Below are positions 11,674 through 17,510 of a stretch of 17,510 bases of DNA, piece after piece. Every line of letters starts with the position of its first letter. Position 1 is the stretch's first letter. A program made the translations under genes and the position numbers. Source of the DNA: an uncultured Oscillospiraceae bacterium (GTDB lineage: Bacteria; Bacillota; Clostridia; Oscillospirales; Oscillospiraceae); assembly GCA_947628975.1 (NCBI GenBank), contig CANRBW010000014.1, positions 1 through 17,510 of the forward strand, given 5' to 3'. Below the pieces are notes generated by a model, which had not been told where the DNA came from, did no database searches, and saw nothing but the letters and a program-made list of their open reading frames with translations.

Positions 11674-12366
11674 TTACACCAGCTTGGCGGCGTTGAGCTT
11701 CACGCCGGGGCCCATGGTGCTGGCGCAGACGCAGGAGCGGACGTACTGCCCCTTGGCGGCGGCGGGCTTGGCCTTGATGATGGCGGCCATGAGGGCCTGG
11801 AAGTTCTCGGAGAGCTTCTGGGGGCCGAAGGAGACCTTCCCGATGGGGCAGTGGATGATGTTGGTCTTGTCCAGACGGTACTCCACCTTACCGGCCTTGA
11901 TCTCGGTGACCGCCTGGCCCACGTTGGGGGAGACGGTGCCGGCCTTGGGGGAGGGCATCAGGCCCTTGGGGCCCAGGACCTTACCCAGACGACCCACCAC
12001 GCCCATCATGTCGGGGGTGGCCACCACCACGTCAAAGTCGAACCAGTTCTCCTTCTGGATCTTCTCCACCAGGTCCATCTCGCCCACATAGTCGGCGCCG
12101 GCGGCCTTGGCCTCCTCGGCCTTGTCCCCCTTGGCGAAGACCAGCACCCGCTGGGTCTTGCCGGTGCCGTGGGGCAGGACGATGGCGCCGCGGACCTGCT
12201 GGTCGGCGTGGCGGGAGTCCACGCCCAGCTTCACATGGAGCTCCACCGTCTCGTCAAACTTGGCCTTGGCGGTCTTGACCACCAGGTCCATGGCCTCGGC
12301 CACGTCATACTGCACGCTGCGGTCGATCAGCTTGGCGCTGTCGACGTATTTCTTTCCTCTGCTCAT
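11674..12366 (-). CDS. rplA: 50S ribosomal protein L1
   Basis: Forms the mobile L1 stalk that helps release deacylated tRNA, and in many bacteria represses its own operon. The 230-aa product is full length, with hallmark segments FDETVELHVKLGVD, RGAIVLPHGTGK, VVVATPDMMGVVGRLGKVLGPKGLMPSPKAGTV and IGKVSFGPQKLSENF. The ATG at 12366 has AAGGAGGGG upstream. It starts 14 nt after rplK, so the two are translated from one message. A hairpin upstream of rplK (12830-12862) may be its feedback site. Confidence 0.98.
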   Translation of the reverse strand: MSRGKKYVDSAKLIDRSVQYDVAEAMDLVVKTAKAKFDETVELHVKLGVDSRHADQQVRGAIVLPHGTGKTQRVLVFAKGDKAEEAKAAGADYVGEMDLVEKIQKENWFDFDVVVATPDMMGVVGRLGKVLGPKGLMPSPKAGTVSPNVGQAVTEIKAGKVEYRLDKTNIIHCPIGKVSFGPQKLSENFQALMAAIIKAKPAAAKGQYVRSCVCASTMGPGVKLNAAKLV

Positions 12367-12380
12367 GCGGCTCCCCTCCT

Positions 12381-12806
12381 TTAGTCGCCCACCACGACGC
12401 CCATGGAGCGGGCGGTGCCGGCGATCATGCTCATGGCGGCCTCGATGCTGCCGGCGTTCAGGTCGGGCATCTTGGTCTCGGCGATCTTGCGAACGTCCTC
12501 TTTGCTGATGGTGGCGACCTTCTCCTTATTGGGCACGCCGGAGGCCTTCTCGATGTTGCAGGCCTTCTTGATGAGGACGGCCGCGGGGGGCGTCTTGGTG
12601 ATGAAGGTGAAGGAGCGGTCGGCATAGACGGTGATGACCACGGGGATGATCATGCCCATGTCGTTCTTGGTGCGCTCGTTGAACTCCTTGGTGAAGCCGG
12701 CGATGTTGATGCCGTGCTGGCCCAGGGCGGGACCCACAGGGGGGGCGGGAGTCGCCTTGCCCGCGGGGATCTGCAATTTCACGTAACCTACTACTTTCTG
12801 TGCCAC
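12381..12806 (-). CDS. rplK: 50S ribosomal protein L11
   Basis: Part of the GTPase-associated centre, where it binds 23S rRNA. At 141 aa it has the usual L11 length: MAQKVVGYVKLQIPAGKATPAPPVGPALGQHGINI at the N-terminal domain and the rRNA-binding C-terminal domain (KEDVRKIAETKMPDLNAGSIEAAMSMIAGTARSMG). I start it at GTG 12806, which has AGGAGGTG 6 nt upstream. A GTG at 12815 gives three extra residues but lies inside that ribosome binding site. The 69-nt gap after nusG holds an L1-operator-like hairpin. Confidence 0.97.
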   Translation of the reverse strand: MAQKVVGYVKLQIPAGKATPAPPVGPALGQHGINIAGFTKEFNERTKNDMGMIIPVVITVYADRSFTFITKTPPAAVLIKKACNIEKASGVPNKEKVATISKEDVRKIAETKMPDLNAGSIEAAMSMIAGTARSMGVVVGD

Positions 12807-12829
12807 TGAAAGCACCTCCTAGTTGAAAT

Positions 12830-12862
12830 GTGGTTTGGCGGAGCCCACGCGGCTCCTCCCAC
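12830..12862 (-). promoter_or_regulatory. Candidate L1-binding operator in the nusG-rplK gap
   Basis: On the minus strand GTGG (12862-12859) pairs with CCAC (12833-12830), with an inner stem GGAGCC (12856-12851)/GGCTCC (12845-12840) and an asymmetric internal loop containing GCCAAA. A GTGG-GAG ... CCAC layout before rplK resembles known L1 autoregulation sites on rplKA messages. Assignment is by resemblance only. Confidence 0.45.
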
Positions 12863-12875
12863 GGTCGGGAACGGG

Positions 12876-13400
12876 TCAATCCACGCGCTCGATCTGGTCC
12901 AGGTCCAGCTCCACCGGGGTGTCCCGGCCGAACATGGAGACCTTGACGCTGACCTTGCCGCGCTCCAGGTCGATCTCCTCCACCGTGCCCAGGAAGGACT
13001 CCAGAGCGCCGTCGGTGATCTTCACGTTGTCGCCCAGCTCGTAGGCAACCTCCACGCTCTTCTTCTCCACCCCCAGGTTGGCGATCTCCTCTTCGGTGAG
13101 GGGGATGGGCTTGTTGCTGCCCTCGCCCACGAAGCCGGTGACCCCCCGGATGTTCCGCACCAGGTGCCACGCCTCGTCGGTCATGACCATCTTCACCAGC
13201 ACATAGCCGGGGAAAACCTTGCGCTCGAAGGTCTTGGGGCCGTTGTCGGTGATCTCGGTGACGGTCTCCATGGGGATGTTGATCTCCTGGATCAGGTCGT
13301 GCATATTGCGGTTTTCCACCGCTTTTTCAATGGTGGCGGCCACGGTGTTCTCATACCCGGAATAGGTATGGGCCACATACCACTTTGCGCTGTCTGCCAT
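12876..13400 (-). CDS. nusG: Transcription elongation/antitermination factor NusG
   Basis: Binds RNA polymerase and modulates pausing and termination, and couples transcription to translation. The 174-aa protein has the NGN domain (about 5-110, KWYVAHTYSGYENTVAATIEK and FPGYVLVKMVMTDEAWHLVRNI) and a C-terminal KOW domain (about 120-174, ELGDNVKITDGALESFLGTVEEID). Length and layout are normal for Firmicutes. The ATG at 13400 follows the secE stop by 10 nt; the upstream GAGGG site lies in the end of secE, so translation is coupled. Confidence 0.98.
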   Translation of the reverse strand: MADSAKWYVAHTYSGYENTVAATIEKAVENRNMHDLIQEINIPMETVTEITDNGPKTFERKVFPGYVLVKMVMTDEAWHLVRNIRGVTGFVGEGSNKPIPLTEEEIANLGVEKKSVEVAYELGDNVKITDGALESFLGTVEEIDLERGKVSVKVSMFGRDTPVELDLDQIERVD

Positions 13401-13410
13401 GGGAATACCC

Positions 13411-13683
13411 TCAGCCCTTCCCGGCCAGGGCCAGCAGCGCGTCGATGATCCAGCGGGCCAGCAGGTCGAAGACCCAGAGGAAGATCCCCACCAGGATCAC
13501 GCAGACGATGACGGTCAGGGTGTTGTTCCAGGTCTGCTTCCAGGTGGGCCACTGGACCTTCTTGAGCTCGCTTTTCATCTCCCGGAACCAGCGGGCCACC
13601 CGGCTGAAAAAGCCCGGCTTTTTCTTGGCGGGCTTAGCGGTCTTCTCCGCCTTGGTCTCAGGCAACTTCTCTTGCTCAGACAT
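13411..13683 (-). CDS. secE: Protein translocase subunit SecE
   Basis: Clamps SecY in the SecYEG protein-export channel. The 90-aa protein starts with a charged Lys/Glu/Ala-rich stretch (about 1-25), then the conserved amphipathic segment FREMKSELKKVQWPTWKQTWNN, and one membrane helix (TVIVCVILVGIFLWVFDLLARWI). This is the single-helix SecE form typical of Firmicutes. It lies between rpmG (44 nt upstream) and nusG, as in most bacteria. Confidence 0.97.
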   Translation of the reverse strand: MSEQEKLPETKAEKTAKPAKKKPGFFSRVARWFREMKSELKKVQWPTWKQTWNNTLTVIVCVILVGIFLWVFDLLARWIIDALLALAGKG

Positions 13684-13727
13684 TTTTTCACATACCCTTC
13701 TTTCTTAGTGCGCCTACGGAGGGCAGA

Positions 13728-13892
13728 TCACTTGGTTTCGTTGTGGACGGTGTGTTTCCTGCAGAAGGGGCAGTACTTCTTCAGCTCCAGACGGTCCGGG
13801 GTGTTCTTCTTGTTCTTGTTGGTCTGGTAGTTGCGCTGCTTGCACTCGCTGCAGCGCAGGACGATCTTGACGCGGTTCCCAGCCTTTGCCAC
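13728..13892 (-). CDS. rpmG: 50S ribosomal protein L33, zinc-binding form
   Basis: A small large-subunit protein of 54 aa, MAKAGNRVKIVLRCSECK... to ...VHNETK, too short for many ORF cut-offs. Two CxxC pairs (C14/C17 in CSEC, C41/C44 in CPFC) show the zinc-ribbon C+ type rather than the zinc-free paralogue. It starts with GTG at 13892, preceded by a strong AAAAAGGAGGTG site. It is the first gene of rpmG-secE-nusG-rplK-rplA and is preceded by a leader with a terminator hairpin ending about 41 nt upstream. Confidence 0.95.
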   Translation of the reverse strand: MAKAGNRVKIVLRCSECKQRNYQTNKNKKNTPDRLELKKYCPFCRKHTVHNETK

Positions 13893-13932
13893 TGTTCGGC
13901 ACCTCCTTTTTGAATTTGCCGGCCCCGGCGCG

Positions 13933-13966
13933 AAAAAAACCGGGCCCGGCGGAGGCCGGACCCGGT
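13933..13966 (-). terminator. Terminator/attenuator hairpin in the rpmG leader
   Basis: On the minus strand ACCGGGTCCGGC (13966-13955) pairs with GCCGGGCCCGGT (13950-13939) over 12 bp with one G-U, 4-nt loop, then seven T (13939-13933). It lies downstream of the promoter at 14113-14141 and before rpmG, so it should interrupt the leader RNA. A 7-bp segment GCCGGAC (14017-14011) can pair with GTCCGGC (13961-13955) in its 5' arm and would act as antiterminator. Confidence 0.8.
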
Positions 13967-14112
13967 GACGCGAAAGGGCGCTATCGCTCCCCTGACGGCG
14001 TTACGGTGAAGTCCGGCGCATTGCCTCCCTATGTTGTGGAACCGAAAGGGGTTTGGGGGCGTTTCCCGTAAAAATGCCCGCAAAAACAAGGCCCTTTCCA
14101 TAGGTAAAGAGT

Positions 14113-14141
14113 ATTGTAGCACGCCGGAGGGCGGTTGTCAA
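14113..14141 (-). promoter_or_regulatory. Vegetative promoter of the rpmG-secE-nusG-rplK-rplA cluster
   Basis: On the minus strand: -35 TTGACA (14141-14136), 17-bp spacer, -10 TACAAT (14118-14113). It starts only 3 nt after the lysC stop codon, and transcription should begin near 14106. The leader to rpmG is then about 215 nt. It runs from 14106 to 13893, holds no tRNA-like fold that I can find, and ends in the terminator at 13933-13966. Confidence 0.9.
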
Positions 14142-14144
14142 CCT

Positions 14145-15368
14145 TTATTTTCCGCTCAGCTCCCGGTAGAACTTGTCGTGGACCACCTGGACCGCCCGGT
14201 CGGCGTCCTCCAGGTCCACCAGGACGGAGACCTTGATCTCGCTGGTGGAGATCATGTGGATGTTGATGTCGGCGTTGAACAGGGCCTCGAACATGGTGGC
14301 GGCCACGCCGGGGTTGTTGATCATCCCCGCCCCCACGATGGAGACCTTGGCGATGTTGTCGGACACGTCGATGCGCTGGAAGTGGATGGCGTCCTTGTGC
14401 TCCTCCAGGAGCTTCTTGGCGGCCTCCATGTCGCTCTTGACCACGGTGAAGCTGATGTCCTTGGTGTCCTCCCGGCCGATGGACTGGAGGATGATGTCCA
14501 CGTTGATGTTGTTCCGGGCCAGCAGGGAGAAGATCTTGAAGGCGATGCCCGGCTCGTCCTCCAGCCCCACCAGGGCCAGGCGGGCCACGTTCTTATCCTT
14601 GGCCACTCCGCTGATATGTGTCTTTTCCATGGCTTTCGCAACCTCCTTAACTTTGGTCCCCGGCTGGCCGGAGAAGCTGGAGATGACCTCCAGATTGACG
14701 TTGTAGCGCTTGGCCATCTCCACCGAGCGGTTGTGCAGCACCTGGGCCCCCAGGGTGGCCAGCTCCAGCATCTCGTCGAAGGTGATCTCCTCCAGCTTCC
14801 TGGCGTTGGGGACCAGGCGGGGGTCGGCGGTGTAGACCCCGTCCACGTCGGTGTAGATCTGGCAGAGGTCGGCGTGGAGGGCGGCGGCCAAGGCCACCGC
14901 CGAGGTGTCCGACCCGCCCCGGCCCAGGGTGGTCACGTCGTCGTATTTGTTGATGCCCTGGAAGCCGGTGACGATGACGATGGCGTTTTTGTCCAGCTCG
15001 GCCAGGATCCGCTCCGGCTCGATGTGCTTGATGCGGGCGTTGCCGTAGGCGGAGTCGGTGTGGACGCCGGCCTGCCAGCCGGTGAGGGAGATCACCGGGT
15101 AGCCCATAGCCTCGATGGCCATGGCGCACAGGGCGCAGGAAATCTGCTCCCCGGTGGACAGGAGCATATCCATCTCCCGCTTGGAGCCCTTGGGGTTGAT
15201 CTCCATGGCCTTGGCGATCAGGTCGTCGGTGGTGTCCCCCTGGGCGGAGAGGACCACCAGGACCTTGTGGCCTCTGCGGTAGGTCTCGGTGATGATGCGG
15301 GCCACATTTCTGACCCGGTCGGCGTCAGCCACTGAGCTGCCGCCAAATTTCTGCACGATCAGTCCCAT
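14145..15368 (-). CDS. lysC: Aspartate kinase
   Basis: Phosphorylates aspartate, the first step toward lysine, threonine and methionine. The 407-aa protein has the kinase signature KFGGSSVADADRVRNVA (K7-S12), the catalytic-domain pieces SLTGWQAGVHTDSAYGNARI, VTGFQG and TTLGRGGSDTSAVALAAAL (about 100-170), and TDVDGVYTADPR. Two C-terminal ACT domains follow (about 260-335, LALVGLEDEPGIAFKIFSLLARN; about 345-400, VSIVGAGMINNPGVAATMF), the site of amino-acid feedback. The length fits single-function monomeric kinases. It lies 61 nt downstream of hom and shares its promoter; the ribosome binding site (GGGG only) is weak. Confidence 0.96.
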   Translation of the reverse strand: MGLIVQKFGGSSVADADRVRNVARIITETYRRGHKVLVVLSAQGDTTDDLIAKAMEINPKGSKREMDMLLSTGEQISCALCAMAIEAMGYPVISLTGWQAGVHTDSAYGNARIKHIEPERILAELDKNAIVIVTGFQGINKYDDVTTLGRGGSDTSAVALAAALHADLCQIYTDVDGVYTADPRLVPNARKLEEITFDEMLELATLGAQVLHNRSVEMAKRYNVNLEVISSFSGQPGTKVKEVAKAMEKTHISGVAKDKNVARLALVGLEDEPGIAFKIFSLLARNNINVDIILQSIGREDTKDISFTVVKSDMEAAKKLLEEHKDAIHFQRIDVSDNIAKVSIVGAGMINNPGVAATMFEALFNADINIHMISTSEIKVSVLVDLEDADRAVQVVHDKFYRELSGK

Positions 15369-15429
15369 AGTTACCCCAACTTTCTCGGCCCTGGGGCCGT
15401 TCAGATTGCGATACGGTCCGCGGTCTATG

Positions 15430-16656
15430 TTATGCCAGGTCGGCGCTTTCGTCCAGCACCCGGATGGCGCTCAGGGCGGTCCGGCCGGCCAGGCGGCGCT
15501 CCAGCTCCGCGCGGGTCATGGCCTCGGTGATGACGCCCACCTCGTCCTCCGGCGCGCCGGCCCGGCCCAGGATGGACACCGGGCCCAGGCCCTCCAGGTC
15601 CCGGATGGCGCCCTTCAGCCGCAGGAACCACTGGGTGGCCAGCGTCTGGGTGCCCACCACATAGTCCTCGCCGCCCTCCTCCCAGGAGAGGAACCGGCGG
15701 GTGCGGACGTGGCGGGCGGCCTCGATCACGTCGGAGACCACGGCGGAGGCGGTGGGGAGCATCCCCGCCCCCCGGCCGTAAAACATCACGTCGCCGATGG
15801 CGTTGCCCCGGACGGTGATGGCGTTGAACACGTCCTCCACGCTGGCCAGCGGGTCGCTGACGGGGACGAAGTGGGGGGCCACATAGGCCATGACCCGGTC
15901 CTCCGGCTGGCGGATGGCCCGGCCCAGGAGCTTCACCTTCATCCCCGCGGCGTCGGCGTAGGACACGTCGGCCAGGGTGATCTTGGTGATGCCCTCGGTG
16001 GGGACCTGGCGGGGGTAGACGTGGCGGCCGAAGGCGATGGTGGCCAGGATGCAGATCTTCCGGCAGGCGTCGATCCCCTCCACGTCGTCGGTGGGGTCGT
16101 GCTCGGCGTAGCCCCGCTGCTGGGCCTCCTTCAGAGCCTCCTCGAAGGAGATGCCGTCGGTGATCATGCGGGTGAGGATATAGTTGGTGGTGCCGTTGAG
16201 GATACCCTGGACCTCGGTGAGGCGGTTGGCGGCCAGGCACTGGGTCAGGGGGTGGAGGATGGGGATGCCGCCGCCCACGCTGGCCTCGAAGAGGTAGCTG
16301 GCGGTGTGCTCCCTGGCCAGGTGCAGCAGCTCGAAGCCGTGCTCGGCCACCAGCTCCTTGTTGGAGGTGACCACGCTCTTACCCGCGTTCAGGGCCCGCT
16401 TGGTGTAGTCGTAGGCCACGGCGCAGCCGCCGATGGTCTCCACCACCACCTCCACCTCCGGGTCCTGTTCGATGACGGAGAAGTCCTTGACGAACCGGTC
16501 GGCATAGGGGCTGTCGGGGAAGTCCCGGACGTCCAGGATATACTTGACCTCGATCCCGGCCCCGGCGCGGGCGGAAATGGGACCGTTGTTGCGGCGGATC
16601 ACCTCGGCCACGCCGGAACCCACCACGCCGAATCCGAGTATGGCAACTTGAATCAT
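15430..16656 (-). CDS. hom: Homoserine dehydrogenase
   Basis: Reduces aspartate semialdehyde to homoserine, the branch toward threonine and methionine. The 408-aa protein has the NAD(P)-binding motif GFGVVG (8-13), VVVETIGGC, the family segment VVTSNKELVAEHG, ASVGGGIPILHPL, the signature GILNGTTNYILTRM and YAEHDPTDDVEGIDACRK. The last roughly 75 residues (WFLRLKGAIRDLEGLGPVSIL to the end) look like a shortened, diverged ACT domain; family members with a full ACT are about 425-435 aa. ATG 16656 has AGGAGG 8 nt upstream. It is the first gene of a hom-lysC unit. Confidence 0.96.
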   Translation of the reverse strand: MIQVAILGFGVVGSGVAEVIRRNNGPISARAGAGIEVKYILDVRDFPDSPYADRFVKDFSVIEQDPEVEVVVETIGGCAVAYDYTKRALNAGKSVVTSNKELVAEHGFELLHLAREHTASYLFEASVGGGIPILHPLTQCLAANRLTEVQGILNGTTNYILTRMITDGISFEEALKEAQQRGYAEHDPTDDVEGIDACRKICILATIAFGRHVYPRQVPTEGITKITLADVSYADAAGMKVKLLGRAIRQPEDRVMAYVAPHFVPVSDPLASVEDVFNAITVRGNAIGDVMFYGRGAGMLPTASAVVSDVIEAARHVRTRRFLSWEEGGEDYVVGTQTLATQWFLRLKGAIRDLEGLGPVSILGRAGAPEDEVGVITEAMTRAELERRLAGRTALSAIRVLDESADLA

Positions 16657-16720
16657 GTCTCTTTCCTCCTATACAGATCGGCCGTCCCTCCGCTCGGGGC
16701 AGAGCGCGCCGACTTTCGCC

Positions 16721-16749
16721 ATTCTAGCACAGCCAGCGGGGAATTGCAA
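16721..16749 (-). promoter_or_regulatory. Vegetative promoter of hom-lysC
   Basis: On the minus strand: -35 TTGCAA (16749-16744), 17-bp spacer containing TGTGC before the -10, and -10 TAGAAT (16726-16721). Transcription should start near 16714, leaving a 58-nt leader. No riboswitch-sized structure fits in that leader. Confidence 0.8.
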
Positions 16750-16823
16750 CCGCGCCCCGGTGAGAAAAGGCACGATTTTTCCCGGCGCGGGCGGCGAAAA
16801 AACTATCCAAAGCGCACAAAGCG

Positions 16824-16853
16824 CCGCCGGAAAGGTCCGGGCCTTTCCGGCGG
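16824..16853 (-). terminator. Hairpin after the PBP gene
   Basis: A perfect 12-bp stem CCGCCGGAAAGG (16853-16842 on the minus strand) with CCTTTCCGGCGG (16835-16824) and a 6-nt loop, 5 nt after the PBP stop codon. The following sequence is only modestly T-rich until TTTTTT at 16802-16797, so termination strength is uncertain. Confidence 0.65.
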
Positions 16854-16858
16854 TGGGG

Positions 16859-17510
16859 TCAGTCGGTGGGGATGCCCACGGGGACGTAGGGCTGTTCGCT
16901 GGGCGAGGGCGGCGCGGGGCTCTGGGCCGGGGCGGACGGCTCCGGCGAGGTCTGGGGCCGCCCCTCCCCCTCCGTGGGCTGGCCCCCCTCCGGCTCCCGT
17001 CCCTCCTGGCCGGGTTCGGCGCCGGGGGCGTCAGGCCAGGTGTCCGGGTCGCCGGGGTCGAAGTTGGGGTCGTCCAGGGGCCAGGTGGCGGGGTCGCTGG
17101 GGTCGAAGGGCGTCTCCTCCCCGGAGGTCCAGCCCTCGGTGTGGACCCGGCAGGTCTCCTCCTGCTTGTAGCTGCTCAGCAGCGCGCCGGAGTCGGAGGT
17201 GCCCACCATGGCGGCGGCCCCTTCCCGGTAGTAGTCCAGCACGCCCACCGTCTTGACGCTCTCCTCCGGGCAAAACTCCCCGGCCAGGCGGTAGCGGCCG
17301 GTGGGCTCCCCCGTCTCCTCGTTGAGGATGGGGTCGTCTGTGCAGACCTGGACGGCGGTGTGGCGGTCACAGGAGCGGGTGGGCTGGTCCCCCCGGATGA
17401 AGTAGCCGGTGGCCACCCGGCTGCCCCGGGCGTCGGCGGCGCAGAGCTCGGTGGGGGCGAGGCCGCTGTCCAGACAGTAGGAGGCGGCCACCACCTCCTC
17501 CCCCATGGGC
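16859..17510 (-). CDS. Class A penicillin-binding protein, C-terminal tail (5' part cut off by window edge)
   Basis: The last 216 or so codons of a peptidoglycan synthase. The segment VVAASYCLDSGLAPTELCAADARGS...VATGYFIRGDQPTRSCDRH is the cysteine-containing region that follows the transpeptidase domain in PBP1A-type proteins of Clostridia. After it come a short Cys-bearing module (FCPEESVKTVGVLDYYREGA, EETCRVHTEGW) and a Pro/Glu/Gly/Asp-rich disordered tail of about 85 residues with Trp-containing repeats (FDPSDPATWP, FDPGDPDTWP). The glycosyltransferase and transpeptidase catalytic motifs lie outside the window. The reading frame continues through the ATG at 17506 (preceded by a Pro codon), so that ATG is probably internal. 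Confidence 0.85.
   Translation of the reverse strand, partial: PMGEEVVAASYCLDSGLAPTELCAADARGSRVATGYFIRGDQPTRSCDRHTAVQVCTDDPILNEETGEPTGRYRLAGEFCPEESVKTVGVLDYYREGAAAMVGTSDSGALLSSYKQEETCRVHTEGWTSGEETPFDPSDPATWPLDDPNFDPGDPDTWPDAPGAEPGQEGREPEGGQPTEGEGRPQTSPEPSAPAQSPAPPSPSEQPYVPVGIPTD

Noticed and set aside
13967..14106. tRNA gene in the rpmG leader, as seen near secE in some bacteria
   Set aside because: GGTTCCA at about 14043-14037 looked like a T-arm, but no acceptor stem, D-arm or anticodon arm could be built around it.
14031..15335. 434-aa plus-strand open frame opposite lysC
   Set aside because: Shadow of aspartate kinase, with His/Asp/Val/Gly-rich composition typical of antisense GC-rich frames.
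15289..17256. 655-aa plus-strand open frame opposite hom and the PBP tail
   Set aside because: Spans two real minus-strand genes and their intergenic promoter; composition is that of an antisense shadow.

Overview
The window is about 17.5 kb of high-GC Clostridia DNA. Gene order, strong ribosome binding sites, textbook vegetative (sigma-70/A type) promoters, an SLH-domain protein and the class A PBP tail style all suggest an Oscillospiraceae-type gut anaerobe (Flavonifractor/Lawsonibacter-like). This is inference from gene content, not a database match. Almost all chromosomal genes are on the minus strand: PBP1A tail (16859-17510), hom-lysC (16656-14145), the translation/transcription cluster rpmG-secE-nusG-rplK-rplA (13892-11674), a lipoprotein gene (11598-10693), rplJ-rplL (3998-2935) and greA-lysS (1287-1). 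One SLH-domain surface protein (1632-2795) lies on the plus strand between rplL and greA.

The standout is a filamentous-phage (inovirus-like) prophage on the plus strand, about 4182-10620, inserted between the rplA/lipoprotein unit and the rplJ promoter. It has the inovirus layout: a small candidate ssDNA-binding protein, an HUH rolling-circle Rep, two tiny one-helix membrane proteins, a major coat preprotein (signal peptide plus about 58 aa mature), a terminator directly after the coat gene, a large secreted adsorption-type protein with a separate C-terminal anchor frame, a short membrane protein and a Zot/gpI-like assembly ATPase. It is followed by an IS30-family transposase gene on the minus strand and about 380 bp of noncoding DNA full of strong hairpins. 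A perfect 15-bp direct repeat (4182-4196 and 10606-10620) brackets the module and is the best candidate for attL/attR. One prophage gene on the opposite strand (DUF2726-like, one membrane helix) has its own promoter and looks like a lysogeny-expressed accessory gene.

Regulation is readable in several places. rplJL has a consensus promoter, an L10-type leader and a terminator hairpin. The rpmG cluster has a consensus promoter followed by a roughly 170-nt leader ending in a terminator, with a competing antiterminator pairing. rplK has a hairpin resembling an L1 operator. greA and hom have clear promoters. The prophage sits exactly at the upstream edge of the rplJ promoter and leaves it intact. 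I saw no tRNA, rRNA or CRISPR array.
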